A DNA stretch of 64,000 nucleotides from Chryseobacterium sp. Leaf394 (GTDB taxonomy: Bacteria > Bacteroidota > Bacteroidia > Flavobacteriales > Weeksellaceae). Of this stretch, positions 7,873 to 16,125 are shown piece by piece (position 1 is the first letter of the stretch; each line of letters opens with the position of its first letter). The position numbers and the translations under genes were made by a program. The stretch lies in assembly GCF_001424105.1 (NCBI RefSeq), contig NZ_LMQH01000011.1:1294273-1358272 (forward strand). The letters are read 5' to 3'. A model generated the notes under the pieces. The model was not told the DNA's origin and searched no databases. It was given only the letters and a program-made list of their open reading frames with translations.

Positions 7873-8505
7873 ATGAAGATCATCGATTTTGAAAACTGGA
7901 ACAGAAAAGAACATTTTGAATTTTTCTCGTCATTAAAAAGTCCGTACTTTGGCTTCACCACAGATGTTGACTGCACGAAGGCTTATGACACTGCAAAGAA
8001 AAACGGATATTCTTTTTTTGCCTATTACCTCTACAAATCGATGGTCGCCATCAACACGGTCAATGCTTTGAAACTCAGAATTGTAGATGATCAGATTGCT
8101 TTACACGAAACGGTTCACATTGGCAGTACGATTGGCAGGGCAGACGGCACTTTCGGTTTTTCCTACTTTGAATTTTCTGATGATTTTCAGACGTTCAACG
8201 AACGTTTGCAGGAGCAGGTGATAAAGGTTCAGAACACGAAAGGTCTGGGAATTAAAAATGACGTTTTGCCGCCCAATCACATCAGACACACGACGATTCC
8301 ATGGCATTCTTTCACGTCGATTCTGCATCCTACAGATTTTGATCCCAAAGAATGTATTCCCAAAATAGCCTTCGGGAAATTCAGCGAGCGTGACGGGAAA
8401 AAGATGATGCCTGTTTCCATTGAAGCGCATCACGGATTGGCGGATGGCATTGATCTGGCGAGGTATTTTGAGGCATTTCAGAGGGAACTGGATAGGGGTG
8501 TGTAA
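7873..8505 (+). CDS. Chloramphenicol acetyltransferase-fold protein (CatA-like)
   Basis: About 210 residues, the length of trimeric CAT enzymes. The catalytic motif EAHHGLADGIDLARYF (HHxxxDG) near the C-terminus and the SFTSILHPTDF segment are both typical. It would acetylate a hydroxyl group from acetyl-CoA, but chromosomal homologues in flavobacteria are common and need not give drug resistance. The ATG at 7873 (MKIIDFENWNR) is chosen; the TTG at 7855 would add six unmatched residues. A strong terminator follows. Confidence 0.82.
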   Translation: MKIIDFENWNRKEHFEFFSSLKSPYFGFTTDVDCTKAYDTAKKNGYSFFAYYLYKSMVAINTVNALKLRIVDDQIALHETVHIGSTIGRADGTFGFSYFEFSDDFQTFNERLQEQVIKVQNTKGLGIKNDVLPPNHIRHTTIPWHSFTSILHPTDFDPKECIPKIAFGKFSERDGKKMMPVSIEAHHGLADGIDLARYFEAFQRELDRGV

Positions 8506-8508
8506 AAG

Positions 8509-8534
8509 AAAAACCTGCTTGTGGGCAGGTTTTT
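8509..8534 (+). terminator. Terminator of the CatA-like gene
   Basis: AAAAACCTGC and GCAGGTTTTT form a perfect 10-bp stem with loop TTGTGG. Confidence 0.85.
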
Positions 8535-8671
8535 AATTGGTATTGATCTCTCAAATTTCTTCTTTATTAATATATCATTGTAGAATCAATAATATTGCCA
8601 ATCGAATCGTTACGATAAATATTATCATGAGAGTAGTCGTCATTATTAACGCATATATGCTCGAAAATAAG

Positions 8672-9040
8672 TTAACCAACTGACTCTGGAATTACAGGTT
8701 GGTTATAGATGGGAATTTGAGAGCTTAATATTGCTTTTCCATTCCTTCCGTATTCTATCCAGTTTTTAATATTATAATTTTTTGATGAACAATCACAGTC
8801 CCATAACTGCAGATTCTGCTTGCCACCTACTGTAATAAACCTACCTTTTTTATCCTTTAATTTTTTTGTGAGATAAACCCATTTAATCCAAGCCGAGTTA
8901 CTGCTTTCACGACGAGAAGAAATCGTATAGTCTGCTGATTTATATATATCAATGAAATTATTTGGTACTGGTGTAAAAGCAAATAAGGCAAAACAAGTAA
9001 TAACTGTTGCCAAGATTAAAATTACTTTAAAATTTTTCAT
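8672..9040 (-). CDS. Small exported protein, unknown
   Basis: About 122 residues. The N-terminal signal (MKNFKVILILATVITCFALFAF) indicates export. The mature part has a CDC pair and the phrase WIKWVYLTKKLKDKKGR, but matches no family I know. The ATG at 9038-9040 is preferred to a TTG two codons upstream. It is the last of three leftward genes for small exported proteins; the start is 9 bases after the stop of the preceding gene, so co-expression is likely. Confidence 0.65.
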   Translation of the reverse strand: MKNFKVILILATVITCFALFAFTPVPNNFIDIYKSADYTISSRRESSNSAWIKWVYLTKKLKDKKGRFITVGGKQNLQLWDCDCSSKNYNIKNWIEYGRNGKAILSSQIPIYNQPVIPESVG

Positions 9041-9049
9041 GATCAAAAT

Positions 9050-9670
9050 TTATTTAAACCATTTGTTTAATCTTCTCTTTGTTCTGTCAAATGCTGTTTG
9101 CTCCCATATTACCTCAAATCCATTCCAAAAAACTCTTATTTGATTTCCAGAGTCACGATATAAAACAAATTTTATATCCTTGTGTTGAATATATACGTTA
9201 TTAACATTTGAAGATTCGGAAACATATTTAGAGTTGTTCTCTCGGACTTCTTCTAATCTTTGTAAAATAGATTGGGCTTCGTTTAAAGGCAGATACCTGA
9301 AGGCATATGCACTTCCTATATTACCGTCAGAATTTCTATTGTCGCCAAAAAACGCAAGTAAAAGACCTCTTTCATTTACCTCTGTACAATTAAAGGCAAC
9401 AGAAATTAACCCACCACTATCATCTGATGCCAGACTTTCTGTCTCAAATTTAATTTCACGATTATCAGCATTACCAATAATATTATTTATAATATATTCT
9501 TTCGACCGGAACTGCGAAATTTCTTTTGCAACTTCTTTTTTTACAGCATTTGCTGCCAAAAAAGTTATTGCGGTCGCAGCTGCAGCAGTTCCAACAGCTA
9601 CAGCAGTTCTATTTTGTGCATTTCCGTAAATGCTAAAAATAAGAAAACATGGAATTAGAATTTTTTTCAT
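9050..9670 (-). CDS. Exported protein, unknown
   Basis: 206 residues with a clean signal peptide (MKKILIPCFLIFSIYGNAQ). An Ala-rich hydrophobic stretch (about 24-42, AVAVGTAAAATAITFLAANA) could be a second membrane or glycine-zipper-like segment. The rest is mixed alpha/beta with no recognised motif. It is the middle gene of the three-gene unknown cluster. Confidence 0.65.
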   Translation of the reverse strand: MKKILIPCFLIFSIYGNAQNRTAVAVGTAAAATAITFLAANAVKKEVAKEISQFRSKEYIINNIIGNADNREIKFETESLASDDSGGLISVAFNCTEVNERGLLLAFFGDNRNSDGNIGSAYAFRYLPLNEAQSILQRLEEVRENNSKYVSESSNVNNVYIQHKDIKFVLYRDSGNQIRVFWNGFEVIWEQTAFDRTKRRLNKWFK

Positions 9671-9681
9671 GATGTAACCAA

Positions 9682-10101
9682 TTATTTAAAAATTTTATTG
9701 TACCACCCACTTACATCTTTTTTAATAAGCTCATGATATTCGTACAGCAATGATGCTAAGCTTGAATTAGCTCTCTGACTTTTATACGAATTTACTGTAA
9801 GATAACCATAAAAGTTCCCATTTTTATCTACTACAATTGGAGGATTTGAGGCATAATTATTCCATGGTGAGTATGAACTGTATTCGTTTCCATAAGTTCC
9901 ATAAGAATTCCAAATAGATTTTGTATTGTATGAGTTACCATATGTTCCGTAGTTATTCCATATAGAATTTTTATCGTAAGAATCACAATTTAAACAACCT
10001 AGATACTCATCATGACTTGACCCACCATATATGTGAAGCGTTTGAGCACTTAAGATTATCGAAAACAAGAGAAATGTAAGAAAGTGTAATTTATTTTGCA
10101 T
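9682..10101 (-). CDS. Exported protein with repeated WNxYGxYGNxY motif
   Basis: About 139 residues starting at the ATG at 10099-10101 with a signal peptide ending LSAQ. After GSSHDEYLGCLNCDSYD come three related units: SIWNNYGTYGNSYN, SIWNSYGTYGNEYS and SPWNNYASNPP, then PIVVDKNGNFYGYLTVN. I recall the same LGCLNC ... WNxYGxYGS ... NPPVIVD layout from hypothetical proteins of many bacteria, so the family is real but uncharacterised to my knowledge. The open frame continues 62 codons upstream, but a -7 box at 10123-10130 supports the short form. It heads the three-gene cluster. Confidence 0.72.
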   Translation of the reverse strand: MQNKLHFLTFLLFSIILSAQTLHIYGGSSHDEYLGCLNCDSYDKNSIWNNYGTYGNSYNTKSIWNSYGTYGNEYSSYSPWNNYASNPPIVVDKNGNFYGYLTVNSYKSQRANSSLASLLYEYHELIKKDVSGWYNKIFK

Positions 10102-10458
10102 TCTAGGATATTTTGTTTTTTGCAAAGATATAATGTGTCGATGTATAAAAATTACGGTTATCCTTAATTTCAAAAATAAATACAAATAACTTGAAAGTAT
10201 TCCGTATTTGTACTGAAATTTTACAGGCGTTATTTCAAAAATTATATTAGTTTCGACATTATCATTGAATAATAATTCATTACACAAAACTGGTTATCTG
10301 TAGAACATTCTCCCACCATCCTTCGAGAACTCTTCGGGTTTCCTTCGGAAAACACATACTTTTCCCGAACAACAACCGAACAAACCCCAAACAAAAGCCG
10401 AAGAAATATCCTTTTCAAAAACTATTTTTCATTAATTTCGTCAAAAATCAAAAAGATA
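10102..10458. other. Divergent intergenic region
   Basis: It holds the promoter of the YGxYGN gene. At 10318-10350 there is a GC-richer patch (CTTCGAGAACTCTTCGGG, then TTCCTTCGGAA) that looks like a small repeat element. No RNA gene is recognised. Nothing matches TAnnTTTG exactly before the S9 peptidase; TAATTTCG near 10,435 is closest. Confidence 0.45.
10123..10130 (-). promoter_or_regulatory. -7 promoter element (TATCTTTG) for the YGxYGN cluster
   Basis: An exact TAnnTTTG match 21 bases before the ATG at 10101; it also decides the start codon of that gene. Confidence 0.6.
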
Positions 10459-12861
10459 ATGAAGATCAAATTAACCATCTGTTTACTGGCTTTTCTGAAT
10501 TTTTATGAAGCACAGGAAAATATCAGCTATCAGAAACCTTCTGCGGAGATTCTGCAGCTGGCAGATTATGAGAGACCACCAAGCGTTCTGACCAATTCAA
10601 AGAAAGACTGGGTCGTTTTTGTATACAGACCAACGTACAAAACCCTTGATGATCTCAATCAGCAGGAAATGAAATTAGGAGGTTTGAGAATAAATCCGGT
10701 TACCAATATTTCAAGTTCAGTCACGTACATCAACAATCTGAAAGTGCGGAAGATGAATGATAAAACTGAAGTTCAGGTGAAAGGTTTGCCACAGAATCCG
10801 AAAATCACGAATACCAGTTTTTCGCCTGACGAAAAAAGGATGGCGTTTACCAACACCACCGACAAAGGCGTTGAATTGTGGGTGATCGATCTGGAAACGG
10901 CAACCGCAAAAAAAATCAGTCAGGATAATCTGAATGCCAATTACGGTTCGCCTTATGTCTGGATGAAGGATTCTCAGAGTTTTCTTCTGAAAGTTCTTCC
11001 GGCCAACAGACCGAAACTGATGGACGCTTCAAAAGACTTACCGACAGGTCCGATTGTTTCCACTGCCGACGGAAAGGTTTCGCAGAACAGAACGTATCAG
11101 GATTTGCTTAAAAATCCTCAGGATGAAAAGAATTTCGACAACCTGATGAGTTCTGAACTGTATCATACCGATCTTAATGGAAATCAGAAGAAATTTAAAG
11201 AAAAAGATCTGTATGCCGGTCTGTCTTATTCTCCGGACGGAAAATATCTGATGGCGACAACGATTAAAAGACCTTATTCGTACATCGTTCCTTTGAACCG
11301 TTTTCCAATGACTTCAACCGTTTATGACGCGAGCGGAAATGTAGTAAAAGTGGTCAATGAGATTCCTCTGAATGAAATTATGCCCAAAGGTTTCTCTTCC
11401 GTAAGAATGGGAAAAAGAGACATGAGCTGGAGAAGCGATATGCCTGCAACGTTGGTGTATGCCGAAGCAATGGATGGTGGCGATCAGTCTAAAACTGTTG
11501 AGTTCAGAGATGAAGTTTTCACTTTGGATGCTCCTTTTAACGGAACTCCGAAGTCTTTCTTTAAAACCAAACAGCGTTACGAAGGCACGAGCTGGACCAA
11601 CGATCATTACGCCATTGTTTCGGAAGGCTGGTATGACACCAGAAATACAAAATCGTATCTGATTGACCTAAACAACGGAAAATCTCAGGTCATTGAAGAC
11701 CGAAATTATCAGGATGTTTACAGCGATCCTGGAAGTTTCAACACGACCAAAAATGATTTTGGAAGATATGTGGTGAATATGAAAGGGGAGAAGGCTTATC
11801 TAATCGGAGCAGGTTTTACGAAAGACGGTCAGCATCCTTTTGTGGATGAGCTGGACATGAAATCTTTAAAAAAGAAAAGACTCTACACCTCAAAGCTGAA
11901 AAATGCCAAGGAAGAAATCATCGACATTATTGATCCTAAAAAAGGCGATGTTTTAACGATACAGCAGTCGGCGAGTTCTTATCCGAATTATTTTAAAAAG
12001 AATATCAAATCCAATAAATCTGAGCCGGTAACACAGTTTGCCAATCCTTTTGAAAGCATTAAAGATGTGTACAAGGAAGTGATTACGTACAAAAGAAATG
12101 ACGGTGTTACTTTGACGGGAACCCTTTATTTGCCTGCAAATTATGACAGAAAGGCGAAGAAAGAGAAGTTGCCACTGTTGATTTGGGCTTATCCTACGGA
12201 ATATAAAGATAAAAATACGGCAGGACAGAACACACAAAACCCCAACGACTTTACGTTCCCATATTATGGTTCATTCGTTTATTGGACGGCAAAAGGATAT
12301 GCGGTTCTGGATGATGCAGCATTCCCAATCATCGGAGAAGGAAAAACGGAGCCGAACGATACTTTTATTACTCAGTTGGTTGCCAACGGAAAAGCAGCAA
12401 TTGATGCCGTGGATCAGTTAGGTTACATCGACAGAACAAAAGTAGCTGTGGGTGGACATTCCTACGGAGCCTTTATGACGGCAAATCTTCTTACGCATTC
12501 TAAAGATTACGCCTGCGGAATAGCAAGAAGTGGTGCGTACAACAGAACTCTGACACCATTCGGTTTCCAGAGCGAACAGAGAAATTACTGGGACGTACCG
12601 GAAATCTACAACGGAATGTCACCTTTTATGAATGCTGATAAAATGAAAACACCACTTTTGTTGATTCATGGTGATGCAGACAACAATCCCGGAACATTTA
12701 CTTTGCAGACGGAAAGATATTTTCAGGCATTAAAAAATCTGGGAGCACCGGTAAAAATGGTTCTTCTGCCTAAAGAAGCTCACGGATATGTTGCCAAAGA
12801 AAACATTCTGCATTTGCTTTGGGAACAGGATCAGTTTTTGGAGAAGTGTCTGAAGAAATAA
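10459..12861 (+). CDS. S9-family serine peptidase (prolyl oligopeptidase type), exported
   Basis: 800 residues with a signal peptide (MKIKLTICLLAFLNFYEAQ), a beta-propeller-like N-terminal region (about 30-540, with SPDEKRMAF and SPDGKYLMA blade signatures) and a C-terminal alpha/beta hydrolase domain. The catalytic triad is visible: Ser668 in GGHSYGAFMTAN, Asp741 in HGDADNNPG and His775 in EAHGY. The GEGKTEPNDTFITQL segment matches the glutamyl-endopeptidase-like S9 group more than dipeptidyl peptidase IV. It is likely periplasmic and used for peptide scavenging. Confidence 0.9.
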   Translation: MKIKLTICLLAFLNFYEAQENISYQKPSAEILQLADYERPPSVLTNSKKDWVVFVYRPTYKTLDDLNQQEMKLGGLRINPVTNISSSVTYINNLKVRKMNDKTEVQVKGLPQNPKITNTSFSPDEKRMAFTNTTDKGVELWVIDLETATAKKISQDNLNANYGSPYVWMKDSQSFLLKVLPANRPKLMDASKDLPTGPIVSTADGKVSQNRTYQDLLKNPQDEKNFDNLMSSELYHTDLNGNQKKFKEKDLYAGLSYSPDGKYLMATTIKRPYSYIVPLNRFPMTSTVYDASGNVVKVVNEIPLNEIMPKGFSSVRMGKRDMSWRSDMPATLVYAEAMDGGDQSKTVEFRDEVFTLDAPFNGTPKSFFKTKQRYEGTSWTNDHYAIVSEGWYDTRNTKSYLIDLNNGKSQVIEDRNYQDVYSDPGSFNTTKNDFGRYVVNMKGEKAYLIGAGFTKDGQHPFVDELDMKSLKKKRLYTSKLKNAKEEIIDIIDPKKGDVLTIQQSASSYPNYFKKNIKSNKSEPVTQFANPFESIKDVYKEVITYKRNDGVTLTGTLYLPANYDRKAKKEKLPLLIWAYPTEYKDKNTAGQNTQNPNDFTFPYYGSFVYWTAKGYAVLDDAAFPIIGEGKTEPNDTFITQLVANGKAAIDAVDQLGYIDRTKVAVGGHSYGAFMTANLLTHSKDYACGIARSGAYNRTLTPFGFQSEQRNYWDVPEIYNGMSPFMNADKMKTPLLLIHGDADNNPGTFTLQTERYFQALKNLGAPVKMVLLPKEAHGYVAKENILHLLWEQDQFLEKCLKK

Positions 12862-12895
12862 TCGTAAAAGAGTATTTAAAAACAAAATTTTCAAA

Positions 12896-12935
12896 GCATT
12901 TTTCTTTTCCCCTTCCCTAAAGGGTGGAAAAATGC
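12896..12935. repeat. Dyad after the S9 peptidase gene
   Basis: GCATTTTTC and GAAAAATGC pair exactly around a C/T-rich then G-rich loop that itself contains CCCT/AGGG. It could be a weak terminator or an intergenic repeat. Confidence 0.4.
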
Positions 12936-12963
12936 CAAGAAAGCATTATCAAAATCACGCTTG

Positions 12964-12986
12964 TGTCATCCTGAGCTTGTCGAAGG
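12964..12986 (+). repeat. REP-like element, copy 1
   Basis: A TGTCATCCTGAGC...GTCGAAGG element. It matches the reverse complement of copy 2 (13,103-13,125) at 18 of 23 positions. Elements of this type are scattered between genes in many Bacteroidota genomes. Confidence 0.65.
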
Positions 12987-13033
12987 AAATTTTGATAAAA
13001 TACAAATAAATTCAAAACGGCTTTTAAAACAAA

Positions 13034-13073
13034 CTGCCCCTGAAAGATTAAACTTTCAGGGGCAGTGTTTTTT
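13034..13073. terminator. Strong 13-bp hairpin terminator
   Basis: CTGCCCCTGAAAG and CTTTCAGGGGCAG form a perfect stem with loop ATTAAA; TGTTTTTT follows on the plus strand. It lies between the two outer REP-like elements and about 170 bases after the S9 peptidase stop. Confidence 0.8.
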
Positions 13074-13102
13074 AAGATCGGTAAAAACATCTTACACTGA
13101 AC

Positions 13103-13125
13103 ACTTCGACGGGCTCAGTGTGACA
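13103..13125 (-). repeat. REP-like element, copy 2 (inverted)
   Basis: ACTTCGACGGGCTCAGTGTG plus ACA. It is inverted relative to copy 1, with the terminator hairpin between them. Confidence 0.65.
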
Positions 13126-13178
13126 TCTCTAATACTGGGCTGTTTTACTGTAACACTTTTAGCTTTAGCTAGTTTATA

Positions 13179-13195
13179 CTGAGCTTGCCAAAGTG
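13179..13195 (+). repeat. REP-like element, partial copy 3
   Basis: CTGAGCTTGCCAAAGTG shares the CTGAGCTTG core with copy 1 and lies against the stop of the next leftward gene. Confidence 0.5.
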
Positions 13196-13200
13196 AAGTC

Positions 13201-13449
13201 TTATTTATCAATCGATCCCAAAACCTTTTGTGCAAAAGAGTTTAGGGCATCTTTCTCGCTCATTCCGTTTTGTACGTTGGCGTGAACTTCCAGAGCGCCG
13301 CAGATATTGGTGATCAATTCTCCGGCAACATTCATATCTTCCTCGGTGGTTCCTCGGAATTCTGTGAAACTTTCAAGAACTTCTAAAGTTTTTTCTAAAT
13401 TTTCAGGAGTCTGATTCTGAAAAAACTGTCTGATAATCGGTAATTTCAT
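13201..13449 (-). CDS. Small conserved protein (DUF6952-like)
   Basis: 82 residues, acidic, helical, no signal. MKLPIIRQFFQN and the TTEEDMNVAGELITNICGALEVH segment fit a small flavobacterial family I associate with DUF6952; function unknown. It follows the thioredoxin gene by 11 bases, so the two are probably one transcript and may share a thiol-redox role (inference from context only). Confidence 0.65.
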   Translation of the reverse strand: MKLPIIRQFFQNQTPENLEKTLEVLESFTEFRGTTEEDMNVAGELITNICGALEVHANVQNGMSEKDALNSFAQKVLGSIDK

Positions 13450-13460
13450 TTGATTTTATT

Positions 13461-13766
13461 TTACAGTTCGCTGAATAACTCAATTAAACTTTCAGCTTTG
13501 TTAGACTGCACCTGATTAACCAGTTCACCGTTTTTGAAGATGGCAAAAGTAGGAAGATTATCCACTTTAGCCAGTTTTCTGCTCTCAGGAAGTTTCTCTG
13601 CATCCACATATAAAAAAGGAATTGCATCATTCTCCGAAGCCAGTTTTTTGAATTTCGGCTTCATAATTCTGCAGTTTCCGCACCATGTAGCTCCGTACTG
13701 TACTACAACTTTTTCGTTATCGCCTACGATGCTCTGCAAAGTATCTTCTGTTAATTCTGTATACAT
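13461..13766 (-). CDS. Thioredoxin-family protein
   Basis: 101 residues, a minimal thioredoxin fold. The active site is ATWCGNCRIM with Cys29 and Cys32; the usual WCGPC has Asn in place of Pro, which should shift its redox potential. The cis-Pro motif is DNLPTFAIF. No signal peptide, so cytoplasmic. It is encoded upstream of the DUF6952-like gene and near the peroxiredoxin gene, a plausible electron acceptor. Confidence 0.88.
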   Translation of the reverse strand: MYTELTEDTLQSIVGDNEKVVVQYGATWCGNCRIMKPKFKKLASENDAIPFLYVDAEKLPESRKLAKVDNLPTFAIFKNGELVNQVQSNKAESLIELFSEL

Positions 13767-13819
13767 AATTTCAATTTGAAAATTTGGTAATTTATTAATC
13801 TGGAAAATGTCATTAAACA

Positions 13820-13876
13820 GAAAATGAGATAATTTTATAACTAATCAAAGATTAATTTTCAAATTATCTCATTTTC
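13820..13876. repeat. 16-bp inverted repeat between peroxiredoxin and thioredoxin genes
   Basis: GAAAATGAGATAATTT (13820-13835) and AAATTATCTCATTTTC (13861-13876) pair exactly around a 25-base loop. It lies just after the peroxiredoxin stop; it may terminate that gene or be a degenerate TTTCAAA-type repeat. Confidence 0.55.
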
Positions 13877-13892
13877 AAATTAACACTTTATC

Positions 13893-14525
13893 TTAGTTTT
13901 TTGCTAAATACTCAGCAGTAGAAGTTCTGTCTGCTTTCATAGCGTCTTTTCCTTCTTCCCAGTTGGCAGGGCAAACTTCACCGTGCTTCTGAACGTGAGT
14001 GTAAGCGTCGATCATTCTTAAGAATTCCTTTACGTTTCTTCCCAAAGGCATATCGTTCACCGCTTCGTGGAATACTTTTCCAGTCTCGTCGATAAGGTAA
14101 GTAGCTCTGTAAGTTACGTTTGATCCTGTGAAAACTTCATTTCCTTCTTCATCAAAATCAAGATCCTGATCTACGATATCAAGTAAGTTTGCCAACTGTC
14201 TGTGAGTATCAGCCAAAAGCGGGTAAGTTACACCTTCGATTCCGCCGTTGTCTTTTGATACATTTAACCATGCAAAATGAACCTCGTTCGTATCACAAGA
14301 AGCACCGATTACTTTAGTATTTCTTTTTTCGAATTCAGGTAAAGCCTCCTGAAAAGCGTGAAGCTCAGTCGGGCATACAAAAGTGAAATCTTTCGGGTAC
14401 CAGAATAAAAGAACTTTCTGTTGGTTTTCTGCAGCTTCCTGAAATACATTGATTCTTAAATCATCACCCATTTCAGACATTGCGTCGATCGTTACATTTG
14501 GGAATTTTTTTCCTACTAAAGACAT
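13893..14525 (-). CDS. Typical 2-Cys peroxiredoxin (AhpC/Prx1 type)
   Basis: 210 residues from the ATG at 14523-14525 (MSLVGKKFPN). The peroxidatic Cys51 sits in DFTFVCPTEL and the resolving Cys185 in GEVCPANW, so the enzyme reduces hydrogen and alkyl peroxides through an intersubunit disulfide. An upstream in-frame start at 14561 would overlap the -7 box at 14559-14566 and is rejected. No ahpF lies beside it; the thioredoxin 130 bases downstream could recycle it. Confidence 0.92.
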   Translation of the reverse strand: MSLVGKKFPNVTIDAMSEMGDDLRINVFQEAAENQQKVLLFWYPKDFTFVCPTELHAFQEALPEFEKRNTKVIGASCDTNEVHFAWLNVSKDNGGIEGVTYPLLADTHRQLANLLDIVDQDLDFDEEGNEVFTGSNVTYRATYLIDETGKVFHEAVNDMPLGRNVKEFLRMIDAYTHVQKHGEVCPANWEEGKDAMKADRTSTAEYLAKN

Positions 14526-14558
14526 AATTTTCTTGTTTTTATTTAAATTTTTCTGGTG

Positions 14559-14566
14559 CAAATATA
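14559..14566 (-). promoter_or_regulatory. -7 promoter element (TATATTTG) for the peroxiredoxin gene
   Basis: An exact TAnnTTTG match 33 bases before the chosen ATG. I see no clear OxyR-type dyad upstream. Confidence 0.6.
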
Positions 14567-14773
14567 TTACTTTTCGTCTATTGATTTTAAGTAATCTAAT
14601 AAATAAAATCTATAATTGTTTTTCACATGCAACAGCAGATATTTTCAGAATTTCATGCCGTTCAGCTGGTTGCAATCTGATTTTCTTACAGAAGGAAAGT
14701 TTTTATCTATCAAAAAAAAATCAGATTTAAGTTTAAACCTAGATCTGAAATATATTTTAAAACAAAATTGATA

Positions 14774-15967
14774 TTAAATCGCTTTTTCTAAAGTTTCTTT
14801 AATTCTTCTCATCGCTTCTCTCAGTTCTTCTTCTGAAGCTGCATAAGAAAACCGGATGCACTCAGGACTGCCGAAAGAAACTCCGCCAACGCAGCCTACG
14901 TGTGCTTTCTCCAAAAGGAACATCGCAAAATCGTCTGCGTCTTTTATTTCAGTTCCATCTAAAGTTTTTCCGATGTAGTAAGAGATATCTGGGAAGAAAT
15001 AGAAGGCAGCTTTAGGTAAAAGAACCTTGAAACCTGTGATTTCCTTCATCAGTTCAAACATTAAATTTCTTCTTTGTTCGAAAGCATCGATCATATATTT
15101 ATACTCTGACGGATCTGTTTTCAAAGCAACAATTGAAGCTCTCTGAGCAACAGTGTTGGCACCGCTGGTCATCTGTCCCTGTACTTTTTCACAGGCTTTT
15201 GCCAACCATTCTGGACATGCTGAATAACCGATTCTCCAGCCGGTCATCGCAAAAGCTTTAGACATTCCGTTGATTACCGCAGTCTGCTCATACACTTCAG
15301 GGAATTGCGCAATAGAAGTGGTTTTGGTTTCATAATTAATGTATTCGTAAATCTCGTCTGAAATTACTGTTACGTGAGGATATTTTGCAATTACTTTTGC
15401 CAGAGATTTCAACTCGTCGTAGGTGTAATAACCACCTGAAGGATTACAAGGCGAACTGAAAAGAATGGCTTTTGTTTTATCGGTTATTGCTTCTTCAAGC
15501 TGCTCTGCCGTAATTTTAAAATCGGTAACGTAAGATGTAGGAAGCATTACAGATTCTCCGCCCATCATTTTTACCATTTCGTCATAACTTACCCAGTATG
15601 GTGTAGGAAGAATTACTTCATCTCCGTCATTTACAATTGCTGCCAAAACATTGATGATGGCCTGTTTAGCACCGTTAGAAACGCAAATCTGTGAAGGTTT
15701 ATAATCTAATTGATTGTCTCTTTTTAATTTATCTGAAATCGCCTGTCTGAGTTCCAAAAATCCCGGTACGGGAGAGTAGTGGCTGTAGTTTTCGTTGATG
15801 GCATCAAAAGCGGCCTGTTTGATATTGTCGGGAACGTCAAAATCGGGTTCACCTAAAGTTAAGCTGATTACATCAATGCCTTCGGCTTTCATTTCTCTTG
15901 CCTTGTTAGACATCACAAAAGTCTGCGAGTAACCCAGTCTGTTCACTCTATCTGATAGTTTATTCAT
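14774..15967 (-). CDS. Class I PLP-dependent aminotransferase (aspartate aminotransferase-like)
   Basis: 397 residues, fold type I. The PLP-binding Lys237 lies in NGMSKAFAMTGWRIGY; other cofactor contacts are SNGAKQA, SSPCNPSGG and VISDEIYE. The C-terminal Arg that binds the substrate carboxylate is in ECIRFSYA. It fits the AspB/subgroup Ib enzymes that transfer amino groups between aspartate and 2-oxoglutarate. It is transcribed singly from a TATATTTG box 20 bases upstream. Confidence 0.9.
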   Translation of the reverse strand: MNKLSDRVNRLGYSQTFVMSNKAREMKAEGIDVISLTLGEPDFDVPDNIKQAAFDAINENYSHYSPVPGFLELRQAISDKLKRDNQLDYKPSQICVSNGAKQAIINVLAAIVNDGDEVILPTPYWVSYDEMVKMMGGESVMLPTSYVTDFKITAEQLEEAITDKTKAILFSSPCNPSGGYYTYDELKSLAKVIAKYPHVTVISDEIYEYINYETKTTSIAQFPEVYEQTAVINGMSKAFAMTGWRIGYSACPEWLAKACEKVQGQMTSGANTVAQRASIVALKTDPSEYKYMIDAFEQRRNLMFELMKEITGFKVLLPKAAFYFFPDISYYIGKTLDGTEIKDADDFAMFLLEKAHVGCVGGVSFGSPECIRFSYAASEEELREAMRRIKETLEKAI

Positions 15968-15987
15968 GAAATTTTTTGTCTTTCGAA

Positions 15988-15995
15988 CAAATATA
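15988..15995 (-). promoter_or_regulatory. -7 promoter element (TATATTTG) for the aminotransferase
   Basis: An exact TAnnTTTG match 20 bases before the ATG at 15967. Confidence 0.6.
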
Positions 15996-16103
15996 TAAAT
16001 TATGACCGTGATTAAAAACTAAATTACCACAGATCTGTTTATTTTTTAACTGAATATTTATCATTTAAATCTAAAAAATTCACTCTTTCAAGAGATTTTT
16101 GAT

Positions 16104-16111
16104 TAGTTTTG
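16104..16111 (+). promoter_or_regulatory. -7 promoter element (TAGTTTTG)
   Basis: An exact TAnnTTTG match 14 bases before the GLPGLI gene ATG at 16126. Confidence 0.55.
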
Positions 16112-16125
16112 AGAAAATTTAAATT

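Noticed and set aside
10102-10287. 62-residue N-terminal extension of the YGxYGN protein
   Set aside because: A signal peptide begins at the internal ATG at 10101 and a -7 box lies between the two starts.
12961-13182. 73-residue rightward open frame beginning with a CHPELVEG phrase
   Set aside because: It is a translation of the REP-like elements and the terminator hairpin; this phrase is a known by-product of such repeats.
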